Below are positions 26,183 through 35,484 of a DNA stretch of 64,000 nucleotides, piece after piece. The DNA is from Lachnospiraceae bacterium (lineage in GTDB: Bacteria; Bacillota; Clostridia; Lachnospirales; Lachnospiraceae), in the NCBI GenBank assembly GCA_030524705.1, contig JAUNGD010000013.1, positions 1-64,000 of the forward strand. Reading direction: 5' to 3'. The notes under the pieces were generated by a model that was given only the letters and a program-made list of their open reading frames with translations, was not told the origin of the DNA and searched no databases. Position numbers and translations under genes: made by a program. Position 1 is the first letter of the stretch, and each line of letters starts with the position of its first letter.

Positions 26183-27328
26183 TTACCCATTCTGTAAAAG
26201 CATATTCATAAACACCCTTATTGCTTTAAAATATTTTTCCAATTCCACGCATTCATTCGGCTTATGAGCCATAACCGGATCACCCGGCCCAAACAAGAGT
26301 ACCTCTGCCTCCGGCAAATTCCGGGCAAGGATTGACGCATCTGTAAAAAAATTGATTCCGGTGCTTTCTACCCGAAGCCCCTCCTGTTCCATACTTTTAC
26401 GTATTTTCTTTATAAGAAATGCCTCTGTCCCGATTTCGATTGCCCGCCGGTTGTTCTTTATCAAAATCTCCGCCTGAAGCTGTCCTTTACAAGACTGTTC
26501 TTCTTTTGAAATTATCTGCTTTGCTTTATTCAGGACCATCCTCTCCGTCAAACCCGGGGTGATACGAATATCCATTAATACCGTACAGGTTTCAGGGATC
26601 ATATTCGGCGCCGTACCTCCTGTGATCTTTGTAATATTGGCGGTGGAGTCTCCCAAAAGCCCATGAGAAAATGTTTCCACATATTGCTTTATTTTTTCTG
26701 CAATATGCCAGGCATGCTCCACTGCGCTGCAGCCCTGTTTCGGATAAGCGCCGTGACTGGTCTTTCCATGGATCTGCAACTCCAGCCAGATACATCCTTT
26801 CTGCGCCATCCCCAATTTCAGTCCTGTGGGCTCGCTGATTAGTATTCTTGAGCAGCCTGCTGTCAGTTTCTGTCTGCACACAAACTCCGCCCCCAGACCG
26901 GATTTCTCTTCGTCGCATGTTCCGATAAAGAGAATCGTATTCTCCGGCTTTTTCCCCGTCCGGTAAAATTCACAGAGAGCATAAACCATGGCGCAAAGGC
27001 CGCTCTTCATGTCGCTGGCTCCCCGGCCGTAAAGAACTCCATGTTCCAGAACCGGTTCAGCCGGATCTGTCTTCCAATCCTGCAGCGACCCATACGGAAC
27101 CGTATCCAGATGTCCGTTCCAGATAACCGGTTTCCCGGAAGTCTCCCCCTCCAAAACCGCTGTGACATTTGCGTGGGTCTCATCCAGCCTGTCTACTTTT
27201 GCCGAAACTCCTGCTATCCGAAAATACTCACAGAGGTATTCTGCCACCTTTCCTTCATCATTCTGCCCGTTCACGCTGGGAATTGCCATTACATTTTTTA
27301 AAAGCTGTACCGCTTCCTGTTCATTCAT
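26183..27328 (-). CDS. M20 family metallohydrolase (ArgE/DapE-like)
   Basis: 381-residue zinc-dependent M20 amidohydrolase/peptidase. Metal and catalytic motifs are visible in order: NGHLDTVP (HxD), GRGASDMKSG (bridging Asp), GTCDEEKSG (catalytic Glu pair), SEPTG, the dimerisation-domain His in KTSHGAYP, and the final metal His in MAHKPNEC. The start at 27328 is chosen for AGGAGG seven to eight bases upstream; the longer frame adds an unrelated Cys-rich extension. Third M20 enzyme of the ABC operon but only distantly like the other two. It lies after lacI and could be cleaving the imported compound. Substrate unknown. Confidence 0.85.
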   Translation of the reverse strand: MNEQEAVQLLKNVMAIPSVNGQNDEGKVAEYLCEYFRIAGVSAKVDRLDETHANVTAVLEGETSGKPVIWNGHLDTVPYGSLQDWKTDPAEPVLEHGVLYGRGASDMKSGLCAMVYALCEFYRTGKKPENTILFIGTCDEEKSGLGAEFVCRQKLTAGCSRILISEPTGLKLGMAQKGCIWLELQIHGKTSHGAYPKQGCSAVEHAWHIAEKIKQYVETFSHGLLGDSTANITKITGGTAPNMIPETCTVLMDIRITPGLTERMVLNKAKQIISKEEQSCKGQLQAEILIKNNRRAIEIGTEAFLIKKIRKSMEQEGLRVESTGINFFTDASILARNLPEAEVLLFGPGDPVMAHKPNECVELEKYFKAIRVFMNMLLQNG

Positions 27329-27475
27329 TTTGCCGACCTCCTGTTTTCTGGTCTCTATTAAATATCCTTTTCCACGAAACCGTTCTATTTGATACGCAAA
27401 TCCAAAGCGTCTGTAGCAAAATAGCGTCTGTACACAGAAGCAACACTGTTTCCGCATACCGACGCTATCATTCCG

Positions 27476-28498
27476 CTAATTTCGGTCCATCACTGATTTT
27501 CTTTCTATCAATTCTGTTTCAAAAATGATACGCTCCTCCTGATTTTCATTGCCGACTTCTTTATTGATAATTTTCCGCGCCGCGACCCGCCCAAGCTGCT
27601 CCGTCGGCTGTTTGATTGTTGTCAGAGGTACGCTAAGGAATTCGTCCACAAATATATCATCGTATCCAATGATTGACAAATCTTCCGGGATCCGAATTCC
27701 CTGGGCCTGCAGCCATTTCATGGCCCCGATAGCCATCATATCATTAAAAAAGAAAACTGCATCAACATGAAGTCCTTTCCGAAACAAAACATCAATCGCC
27801 TGCTCGCCACTCTCAAAAGTATACTTTCCCTCCACAACCAAATCCGGATTATACGGGATTTCAAATTCATCCAGAGCTTTGATATATCCCTCCAGACGCT
27901 GCTGAGAGTCGATCAGATTCGAAGGTCCTGTAATACAGGCAATATTCCGGTGTCCAAGCTTCAGCAGGTAATTTACAGCCTGATATCCTCCCAGAACATG
28001 GTCTACACAAACAATCCCAGCCTGCTTCGTCTCTATGTACCGGTCTACCAGGATATATGGAATCCTTTCATGATTCATAAAATCAATACATTCCTGAACC
28101 ATTTCAGCCGTAGATTCAGATGCCATACCCAGGATGATGCCGCTGACACCCTTATCCGCCAGCATCCGAAGATTCTGCATATCCTTTGAATGCTTATCAT
28201 TAGAATTACACAGGATCACATTCCAGTTGTACTTCTGGCATTCATCCTCTACCCCCTTTGCAAGAGATGAGAAGAAAGCATTTCGTATATCAGAAACCGC
28301 CAGGCCTATCGTATCCGTCGAGCCTTTCACAAGGCTGACCGCCACCAGATTGGGCCGATAATTCAGCTTTTCCGCTGTATCCAGAATCAGCTTCCGATTT
28401 TCCTTTGATACACGGCAGGGTCTGTCATTCAGCACCTGTGAAACAATTGTGATTGACAGATTTGTCGCATCTGCGACCTGTTTCAGTGTGACTCTCAT
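27476..28498 (-). CDS. LacI family transcriptional regulator
   Basis: 340-residue regulator with an N-terminal helix-turn-helix (VTLKQVADATNLSITIVSQVLND, residues 3-25) and a periplasmic-binding-like ligand domain (TDTIGLAVSDIRNAFFSSL onward). The C-terminal part includes SIIGYDDIFVDEFLSVPLTTIKQP, typical of the family. Located near the end of the ABC/M20 operon, it is the natural candidate to bind the two LacI-type palindromes at 36538 and 36661, and so to control its own synthesis. The inducer is probably the imported substrate or a breakdown product. Confidence 0.92.
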   Translation of the reverse strand: MRVTLKQVADATNLSITIVSQVLNDRPCRVSKENRKLILDTAEKLNYRPNLVAVSLVKGSTDTIGLAVSDIRNAFFSSLAKGVEDECQKYNWNVILCNSNDKHSKDMQNLRMLADKGVSGIILGMASESTAEMVQECIDFMNHERIPYILVDRYIETKQAGIVCVDHVLGGYQAVNYLLKLGHRNIACITGPSNLIDSQQRLEGYIKALDEFEIPYNPDLVVEGKYTFESGEQAIDVLFRKGLHVDAVFFFNDMMAIGAMKWLQAQGIRIPEDLSIIGYDDIFVDEFLSVPLTTIKQPTEQLGRVAARKIINKEVGNENQEERIIFETELIERKSVMDRN

Positions 28499-28516
28499 TT
28501 TGCTACCTTCAGAACT

Positions 28517-29263
28517 TTAGCGCACCAGATAATCAATCATATTTTTGAATAATACATCATAACATTTCCAATTACAGAATTCAGGCGGTGCCCAATGAGG
28601 CGCACAATCTGTTGCGAAAATTCCGCTTCTTCCTTTTCCATAGTCTGCAAACGCAATGAACGGGTCACCGCAAATCTCGGCTACCAGTTCTGCCTCTGGC
28701 TTCAGAACACTTGTATTATATCCTAACACATTTGGCCAGTCTTTTTCAATACCTTTCATTACCGGATGATCTTCCTTTACTGTCACCGGAACAACACCCT
28801 CACAGTGCTCCATACGATCATCATACGGATACAATTGTACTGGCAGAACATCCTGTACAGCAGTATGGCACCATTTTCCCTGACCGCCGATTCCTGAGAA
28901 TGTCATATACCCCCCGATCATCAGCAGGCTTCCGCCCTGCAATACATATTCCTTCAGCAAACTGCAACGATTCGGCATTTTTACGCTGGCTGCAAAGGTT
29001 TGCGGCGGAATCAGCAGTGTATCCGCGCCTATATCCGACAAGATGATACACTCATACTGCTGCAATTCTTCCAGGGTAAAGGGGAATTTTTCTGCCGCAT
29101 CATGATTCGGAAGATATACCAGCTCATAGCCGGCTCTCTCAATTGCCTTGTCGATCCATCCCAGTCCCGTTTCATATTTTGAAGAAAAGAAACTGTTGAA
29201 GCCTTTTACTTCCATCATAGTCGCTGACCAGGACTCACCTGCCAGCAATACTTTTTTTGCCAT
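28517..29263 (-). CDS. GATase1-like protein (PF07090-type)
   Basis: 248-residue protein resembling the putative glutamine amidotransferase-like family formerly called DUF1355. The recognisable segments are the N-terminal VLLAGESW, a YLPNHDAAEKFP strand-turn, LLMIGGYMTFSGIGGQGKW and the C-terminal FATDCAPHWAPPEF. The usual nucleophile Cys of class I amidotransferases is missing at the elbow (GGYMTF), so it is probably not a glutaminase. It sits 17-19 bp from its neighbours between the permease and lacI genes. Function unknown; members are often found with sugar transport genes. Confidence 0.7.
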   Translation of the reverse strand: MAKKVLLAGESWSATMMEVKGFNSFFSSKYETGLGWIDKAIERAGYELVYLPNHDAAEKFPFTLEELQQYECIILSDIGADTLLIPPQTFAASVKMPNRCSLLKEYVLQGGSLLMIGGYMTFSGIGGQGKWCHTAVQDVLPVQLYPYDDRMEHCEGVVPVTVKEDHPVMKGIEKDWPNVLGYNTSVLKPEAELVAEICGDPFIAFADYGKGRSGIFATDCAPHWAPPEFCNWKCYDVLFKNMIDYLVR

Positions 29264-29279
29264 AACTTAACCTCCAAAC

Positions 29280-30257
29280 TTAATTTGTATTCACTTTTTC
29301 TACCAGCTGGTTCATCACATTATTCACCACAATAGATACAACCAAAATAACTCCGGTGATTGCCAGAATCCAGATAGAATTGATGCCTGCCATCTGCAGA
29401 CCGGACTTCAGCATCGTAATGAGAACGGTGGCTACAATTACACCGCTCAAATGGCCGCGGCCGCCTTCTACTGCAGAGATACCTCCAAGCATGGCCACCG
29501 TTATCGCATTCATTTCCATTCCGCTTCCGGCGTCTGCTCTGGCCGTCATCAGCCAGGAACAGTTGATAATCGCACTGAAGGCGGTCAACACACCTGCCAA
29601 TACAAACACAAAGAAAATCGTCTGCTTAGTTTTGACGGCCGCAAATTTTGCAGCCTCTGCATTGTCACCGGTAAGATAAATATTGCGGCCGAATCTTGTC
29701 TTATATATCAGAAACAGAACCACAATAAGCACTGGAATGACCATAAACAGGATCTGGTTCGGAACACCAAAGGTCATTTCCAGGGACAGCCACTTAAAGC
29801 TCTCCGGAAAACCGGATATTGCAACACCATTCGTAACATACAGCGCCAGAGAAGCAAAAACGTACTGCGTACCCAGAGTTGCAATCAGAGACGGCATATT
29901 AAAAAGTCCCACCAGAATTCCATTTACCGCACCCAACAATGCGCCCGCTGCCAGCGTGATTAAAATAGCGGCCAACAGACTGCCTGTCTTCTGGTAAGTC
30001 AGGCCGAGGATTACGCAGCACAGGCTCATAATCGAACCAATCGAAATATCAATTCCCCCGGGAATTACCATAATAACTAGGGCTTCTCCTACTGCCATTA
30101 AAAACAGGGTCGCTCCGAATTGCAAAATTTCGATCAAATTGTTCACCTTTGCGAATTCCGGGTTCAGAGCCGACAAAATTGCGATTTCAATTATCAGAAG
30201 GAATACGAGGAATTTGGCACGGCTCTTTGCCAAAGGAAGAATCACTTTTTTCATCAT
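29280..30257 (-). CDS. Ribose-type ABC transporter permease 2
   Basis: 325-residue polytopic protein of the RbsC/branched-chain permease superfamily, as used by CUT2 sugar importers. Family signature GGIDISIGSIMSL near residue 70 and the cytoplasmic-loop motif TGDNAEAAKFAAV with GGRGHLSG are present. It overlaps the other permease gene by four bases. The two permeases differ clearly, so the membrane domain is probably a heterodimer. Substrate cannot be read. Confidence 0.9.
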   Translation of the reverse strand: MMKKVILPLAKSRAKFLVFLLIIEIAILSALNPEFAKVNNLIEILQFGATLFLMAVGEALVIMVIPGGIDISIGSIMSLCCVILGLTYQKTGSLLAAILITLAAGALLGAVNGILVGLFNMPSLIATLGTQYVFASLALYVTNGVAISGFPESFKWLSLEMTFGVPNQILFMVIPVLIVVLFLIYKTRFGRNIYLTGDNAEAAKFAAVKTKQTIFFVFVLAGVLTAFSAIINCSWLMTARADAGSGMEMNAITVAMLGGISAVEGGRGHLSGVIVATVLITMLKSGLQMAGINSIWILAITGVILVVSIVVNNVMNQLVEKVNTN

Positions 30258-31234
30258 GCAGCTCCTTTCTCAGCAGGCTTTGCAGATCTTCGCATCGCAC
30301 TGACTGAATCAAACAGTACGCAGATAATCATCAGCATACCGACGAAGAAATTCTCCAGAAGAGACGGAATGCCCATAATAACAATACCGTTTTTCAGAAA
30401 TCCAATGAAAAACACACCCGCCAGTGTACCGATTACAGACCCTCTGGTACCGCTTCCTTTCGCTCCAATACCGCCAATCGTAACTGCTGCAATACACTGT
30501 ATCGCCGTATTTGTACCAATCGTCATTTCAACGCTTCCCATCCGAGCGATATATAAAAGTCCCGTCAATCCTGCCAAAGCACCCGTCAGACAATACGAGC
30601 CAAACCGAATTCTGGCCACGTTGATGCCGCTCAGCACAGCAGCCTCTTCGTTACAGCCAATCGCATAAATATGACGCCCGTATTTTCTGTACATAAATAT
30701 GTAATAGAAAACAGCGTAAACAAGTAACACCAGGAACAGAAGCACCGGAATACCTGCCACTTTTGCGGTGGTAATTCCACGGAAAGAAGGTTTCAGGCTG
30801 GTCATCCACTTGCCGCCCAAGAGTCCAAAAATAACCGCTTTCCAAACGTTACCGGTCGCTAAGGTAGTCAACATATCCGGAATATGTAATTTTGAAATAA
30901 TCAGCCCGTTTACTGCTCCTACCAAAATGCCAATTGCAGCCGCTGCCGGAATTATCAATAACGTACTTATTCCTGCCATAATCATATATCCTACCACAAC
31001 CGCAACAACTCCCATAACAGCACCTACTGAAAGATCAATACCTCCCAACAGCATGACAATGGTCATACCAATACTGATGATTGCCACCTCGGAGTTATTC
31101 TGCACGACGCGGATAAAATTGTTTACATTCGCAAAATTCGGTACAAAGATGGAAAACAAAATAATTTCAGCTACCAGAAGGGCGATAGCAAAGCCTTCTC
31201 GTTTAGTAGGATGCGGAATATACTTTTTGAACAT
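30254..31234 (-). CDS. Ribose-type ABC transporter permease 1
   Basis: 326-residue RbsC-type permease with the signature GGIDLSVGAVMGV, the loop motif AIGCNEEAAVLSGI and GGIGAKGSGTRGSVIG. It starts two bases after the M20 gene at 31237 and overlaps the next permease as ATGA. It forms the channel with that permease, powered by the ATPase at 33899. The gene order ATPase, M20, M20, permease, permease is unusual, because the hydrolase genes interrupt the transporter genes. Confidence 0.9.
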   Translation of the reverse strand: MFKKYIPHPTKREGFAIALLVAEIILFSIFVPNFANVNNFIRVVQNNSEVAIISIGMTIVMLLGGIDLSVGAVMGVVAVVVGYMIMAGISTLLIIPAAAAIGILVGAVNGLIISKLHIPDMLTTLATGNVWKAVIFGLLGGKWMTSLKPSFRGITTAKVAGIPVLLFLVLLVYAVFYYIFMYRKYGRHIYAIGCNEEAAVLSGINVARIRFGSYCLTGALAGLTGLLYIARMGSVEMTIGTNTAIQCIAAVTIGGIGAKGSGTRGSVIGTLAGVFFIGFLKNGIVIMGIPSLLENFFVGMLMIICVLFDSVSAMRRSAKPAEKGAA

Positions 31235-31236
31235 GA

Positions 31237-32562
31237 TTATCCTTCCTTTCCCTCCTCTTCTTCACACATGCACCAGTCCATGATTGTAGACGCAATGACC
31301 TTTGCACACAGAATATATTCCGGAATCTCGATTCTCTCATCCGACTGATGGCAAAGTTTTTCATCCCCAGGTCCCATGATCAGCGTCGGGATCCCTACAT
31401 TGCAGAACCATCCCATATCTGCATGAGCACAGCTCCCTGCTACGGTTGTTTCCGGATACAGATCGGTAAGACAATTTTTTGTTACTTTGAAAAAGTCTTC
31501 CGTGTCAAAGGTCTCCCCGCAGTCCGCATCAAGGATCCACTCAATCCTCGGCGGATTTTCTTTCAGATACGGATCTGTCTGTGCAACTGCATAAACGAAA
31601 TCTTCTATTTCTTTCTTGATCTTGCTTCCCAGGCCGTTCTCATCCTTATCCTGGGGCAGATACTGTGCATCAAAAGTCAGCTCTGCATGATTTGCAAAAG
31701 TGGTCGGATATTCCCCAGCTTCAAATTGTGCAAAATAAACCTGACACGGAATCGGAAGATATTTGTGTCCCTTTGTGCGGCTCCAGTTTGCATTAAAGTC
31801 CTTGAAATGCTCCAGGAGATAAGCCGCTTTGTCAATGGCATCCACAGCGCCGCCTTTTCTCCAGTCCTCCCGCTTCAGCTCAATGTGCCCGGCCTGTCCT
31901 TCTATGATAATCTTTCCCCAGAGAATACCTCTGCAAAGCGGTGCAAGCTTCATATGGGTCGGCTCTGTGATGATACAGCCGTCTGCCCGGTAACCCTTTG
32001 CCACCAGCGCCAGCGTACCCATACCTCCGGCCTCTTCATCCACTACTGTTCCAATTTTCACATCACCCTTCAGGCGGATGCCAGATTCCTGAATCGCCTT
32101 CATAGCTATTGTCATGGCGGCAATTCCGCCCTTCATATCGCAGGTGCCCCGGCCATAAATCGTATCGCCTACTTGGTCCGCCGAAAACGGATCATGGCTC
32201 CACTTTGAACCTGTCTGCACCACATCCATATGCCCGGAAAGCATAATGGAACGGCCGTCCCCAGCGCCCTTCAGCTCACCATACAGATTGGGACGGTCCT
32301 CGAAGGTGTGCTCGGCCATATATCCGGCCTTGTCCTTATAAGCAATCAGCTCCTGGGCATCCGGATAAGAAAGCTCTGTGACAAATCCCATCTCTTCTAT
32401 ATATTTCTGCAAATACCGCTGTGCGTCGCCCTCACCCTTCAATACTTCTTCATCATCAAAATAAGGATTTACGCTGGGAATTTTGATAAGGTTTTTCAGC
32501 AGATCCGCCGCTTCAACTGTATGCTCATCCAGCCATTTATAAACTTTATTCTTATCAGCCAT
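31237..32562 (-). CDS. M20 family metallohydrolase, tandem paralogue B
   Basis: 441-residue M20 enzyme. Motifs are SGHMDVVQ (metal HxD), GRGTCDMKGG (bridging Asp), VVDEEAGGMGT (catalytic Glu), TEPTHMKL, AGHIELK (dimerisation-domain His) and LCHQSDERI (final metal His). All catalytic positions are intact. It is clearly a duplicate of the neighbouring gene at 32572, sharing long blocks such as HTFEDRPNL and CRGILWGK, but the two have diverged. It resembles ArgE/DapE-type deacylases; reaction and substrate are not established. Confidence 0.88.
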   Translation of the reverse strand: MADKNKVYKWLDEHTVEAADLLKNLIKIPSVNPYFDDEEVLKGEGDAQRYLQKYIEEMGFVTELSYPDAQELIAYKDKAGYMAEHTFEDRPNLYGELKGAGDGRSIMLSGHMDVVQTGSKWSHDPFSADQVGDTIYGRGTCDMKGGIAAMTIAMKAIQESGIRLKGDVKIGTVVDEEAGGMGTLALVAKGYRADGCIITEPTHMKLAPLCRGILWGKIIIEGQAGHIELKREDWRKGGAVDAIDKAAYLLEHFKDFNANWSRTKGHKYLPIPCQVYFAQFEAGEYPTTFANHAELTFDAQYLPQDKDENGLGSKIKKEIEDFVYAVAQTDPYLKENPPRIEWILDADCGETFDTEDFFKVTKNCLTDLYPETTVAGSCAHADMGWFCNVGIPTLIMGPGDEKLCHQSDERIEIPEYILCAKVIASTIMDWCMCEEEEGKEG

Positions 32563-32571
32563 ACTCTCTCC

Positions 32572-33879
32572 TTACTCTGCCACTTCGCACCAGTCCATGA
32601 TAATGGAGGCAATCATTTTCGTGCAGGTTATCATATCTTCTATCGTGACAAATTCATCCGAATGATGCGCCAGCCTTGGGTTTCCGGGGCCTATATTAAT
32701 AGTAGGGATCCCTACATTACAGAACCAGCCCATGTCAGTATGGAATCCAATCCCCTCTATCCCGCTTTCCGGATGTACTTCTCTGGCGCTTTTTACTACT
32801 TGTTGGAAAAACGGCTGGTCATCCAGTGTCTCGCCGCAGTCAGCGTCAATCATCCACTCAATATAAGGCGGATTTTCCCGCAGCCAGTCATCCGTCTGTG
32901 CCACCGCTGCCACAAAATCTTCCAGTTCTTTTTTTACTTTGCTTCCCAGTCCGTTTTCATCCTTTTCCCTCGGAAGATACTGTGCATCAAATACGATCTC
33001 TGCATGGTTGGCAAAAGTCGTTGGGTACTCTCCTGCATGGAACTCTGCCAGATTAACCTCGCAGGGCAGCGTCATATATTTATGCGTTTTTGTAATCGCC
33101 CAATCCTGATTGAGATTCTTGATCGCCCGCAAATATTTAAGTCCCTTTTCAATGGCATCTACTGCTCCGCCTTCCCGCCAGTCGCCCTGTTTCAGTTCGA
33201 TATGTCCGGCCCTTCCTTCAATGACAATTTTGCCCCAAAGAATCCCCCGGCACAGCGGTGCAATCTGCAGGTCAGTAGGTTCTGTGATCAGACATGCATC
33301 CGCCCGGTTTCCTGCGGCCATCAACGCCAGCGTACCCATGCCTCCGGCTTCTTCATCCACCACCGTGCCGATCTTTACATCACCTTTTAACTTCAGCCCG
33401 GCGCCCTGAATAGCCTTGACAGCCATTGTCATAGCCGCATCTCCGCCCTTCATGTCCACTGCTCCACGTCCGTAGATTTTTCCGTCGGCAACAGTTCCTC
33501 CGAAGGGATCATACGTCCATTTTGTTCCCCGCTGTACTACATCAATATGGCCGGAAAGCAGAATAGATTTCCCTCCGCCTTCTCCGACAAGTACGCCTAT
33601 AAGATTCGGTCGGTCTTCAAATTTGTGATCCGCGTAATATCCCGGTTTGCCCTCATATTCTTTCAATTCCTCTGCATTCGGATACTGAAACTCTGTTTTC
33701 ATCCCCATCGCATCAAGATGCTTCCGAAGTACTGCCTGTGTCAGTCCTTCCTTCTTGTAGCAATCTTCTTCATCAAAATAGGCATTGACACTGGGAGCCT
33801 GAATCAGCTCCTGAAGAAGCTTTACCACCTCGTCCTGATGCTGATCAATCCAGTCATAGACCTTTTGCTTGTTGTCCAT
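32572..33879 (-). CDS. M20 family metallohydrolase, tandem paralogue A
   Basis: 435-residue paralogue of the gene at 31237 with the same intact motifs: SGHIDVVQ, GRGAVDMKGG, VVDEEAGGMGT, TEPTDLQI, AGHIELK and LAHHSDEFV. It begins 20 bp after the ATPase gene. Retention of two similar hydrolases between transporter genes suggests related but distinct substrates, or a heteromeric enzyme. Cytoplasmic: no signal peptide is seen. Confidence 0.88.
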   Translation of the reverse strand: MDNKQKVYDWIDQHQDEVVKLLQELIQAPSVNAYFDEEDCYKKEGLTQAVLRKHLDAMGMKTEFQYPNAEELKEYEGKPGYYADHKFEDRPNLIGVLVGEGGGKSILLSGHIDVVQRGTKWTYDPFGGTVADGKIYGRGAVDMKGGDAAMTMAVKAIQGAGLKLKGDVKIGTVVDEEAGGMGTLALMAAGNRADACLITEPTDLQIAPLCRGILWGKIVIEGRAGHIELKQGDWREGGAVDAIEKGLKYLRAIKNLNQDWAITKTHKYMTLPCEVNLAEFHAGEYPTTFANHAEIVFDAQYLPREKDENGLGSKVKKELEDFVAAVAQTDDWLRENPPYIEWMIDADCGETLDDQPFFQQVVKSAREVHPESGIEGIGFHTDMGWFCNVGIPTINIGPGNPRLAHHSDEFVTIEDMITCTKMIASIIMDWCEVAE

Positions 33880-33898
33880 AAAACCACCTCACATCTTC

Positions 33899-35401
33899 TT
33901 AGTCGTCCAGGTTCAGCGCATATTTCAGAATATTCTTTTCCGTCGCGTTTTCCCTGTCAAAATGAGCCGTGATCACGCCGTTATGCATTGCGATCACTTC
34001 ATCGCTGAGTGCCATAACCTCCGGCAAATCGGAAGAAATCAGTATAACTGCTACTCCCTGCTGCGCCAGTCCCATAATATATTTGTGAATCTCTGTCTTC
34101 GTTGCGACGTCAATACCTCTCGTCGGCTCATCCAGAATGATGACCTTCGGCTCCTCCAGAAGCCATCTGCAAAGCAGTACCTTCTGCTGTCCGCCGCCGC
34201 TGAGCATCATAATCATGTCTTCCTGAGACTCTACTTTTATACTGTATTTATCAATATTGTCCTGAACTGCCTGCCGCTCCTTTTTGCTGTTCATAACGCC
34301 CAGACGATTAGAAAGGATACTCAAAAACGAAGCGCTCATATTTTTCCGAACATCATGAGCCGCAAATAATCCCTGGGTACCGCGATCCTCCGGGACGTAG
34401 AATATCCTGCGGTTTACCGCCTGCTGCGTCGTAATGTGACTGATGTCCTCATTTTCAAATATAATCGTACCCTTTTCTGCATTTGTTTCCCCAAATATTG
34501 CCCGGGCCATCTCAGATCTGCCGGAACCAACCAACCCATAGAAGCCCAGTACCTCTCCTGGTCTTAACGTAAAGCTGATGTCTTTATATGTAGTTCCATA
34601 AGTGAGACCCTCTACTTTCAGGATCTCATCATTTTTCATATAATCTCTCGGTATATAAATGTTACGGTTAATTTTTCTTCCGGACATCGCCTCGATTACG
34701 TTCTCTTCTGTAGCCTCTGCGGCCTTCATCCTGCCGGTCACACATCCGTCCCGCAGAATAATAATGTCATCGGAAATCCGCAGAATCTCCGGCACACGAT
34801 GGCTGATATAAAGAATGCTTACCCCCTTTGCCTTTAGATCAAATATGATCTGAAACAGCTTCTCAGATTCTGCATAGCTCAGAATCGAAGTCGGCTCATC
34901 TAAAATCAGGATCTTGCACTGACGGAATACGCCTCTGGCGATCAGAACAAGCTGCTGATTACCTATGGATAATCTTCCCATCGGAACAGACAGGATGTCC
35001 TCACTCAAATCCACCATTTTCAATGCTTCTACAGCCTGTGCATACATCTCATTCCATTTAATTCCGCTTTTATCAGAAATCTCGTTACCCATAAATATAT
35101 TTTCCAGCACAGACATATCGGCAAATACATTTGGTTCCTGATAAACAATAGAAATTCCTGCCGCTGTCGCATCCAGAGGTGAATTTAACGCCAGCTTTTT
35201 ACCTTCAAGATAAATATCGCCCGTATCGTTTTTGTATGCTCCGGCAATAATTTTCATCAGAGTCGATTTACCGGCCCCGTTCTCCCCCATCACCGAGAGG
35301 ATTTCTCCTTTTCTCAACCGGAAACTGACATTTGAAAGTGCATGGTTTCCACCAAAGGATTTATTTATTTCTTTTGCTTCCAAAATAATATTGTCTGCCA
35401 T
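33899..35401 (-). CDS. Sugar-type ABC transporter ATPase (RbsA-like)
   Basis: 500-residue protein with two ATPase domains in the RbsA/MglA/AraG manner. First domain: Walker A GENGAGKST, signature-like LSIGNQQL and Walker B ILILDEPTS. Second domain: degenerate Walker A GLVGSGRSE, signature LSGGGQQKV and Walker B VIILDEPTRGIDV. It energises the permeases at 29280 and 30254 for import of the compound bound by the protein at 35485. It follows that gene by 83 bp, the longest gap inside the transporter part of the operon. Confidence 0.93.
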   Translation of the reverse strand: MADNIILEAKEINKSFGGNHALSNVSFRLRKGEILSVMGENGAGKSTLMKIIAGAYKNDTGDIYLEGKKLALNSPLDATAAGISIVYQEPNVFADMSVLENIFMGNEISDKSGIKWNEMYAQAVEALKMVDLSEDILSVPMGRLSIGNQQLVLIARGVFRQCKILILDEPTSILSYAESEKLFQIIFDLKAKGVSILYISHRVPEILRISDDIIILRDGCVTGRMKAAEATEENVIEAMSGRKINRNIYIPRDYMKNDEILKVEGLTYGTTYKDISFTLRPGEVLGFYGLVGSGRSEMARAIFGETNAEKGTIIFENEDISHITTQQAVNRRIFYVPEDRGTQGLFAAHDVRKNMSASFLSILSNRLGVMNSKKERQAVQDNIDKYSIKVESQEDMIMMLSGGGQQKVLLCRWLLEEPKVIILDEPTRGIDVATKTEIHKYIMGLAQQGVAVILISSDLPEVMALSDEVIAMHNGVITAHFDRENATEKNILKYALNLDD

Positions 35402-35484
35402 TTTTTCTTCCTCTTAAAAATTGGGCATCCCGACCCCAAATTTTCCTGTCAGGATGCCCTGTCACATAATGGTAAGTCTAAATT

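Noticed and set aside
27329-27457. 43-residue Cys-rich N-terminal extension of the M20 protein at 26183
   Set aside because: The strong AGGAGG site and conserved M20 N-terminus place the start at 27328; the extension covers the ribosome site.
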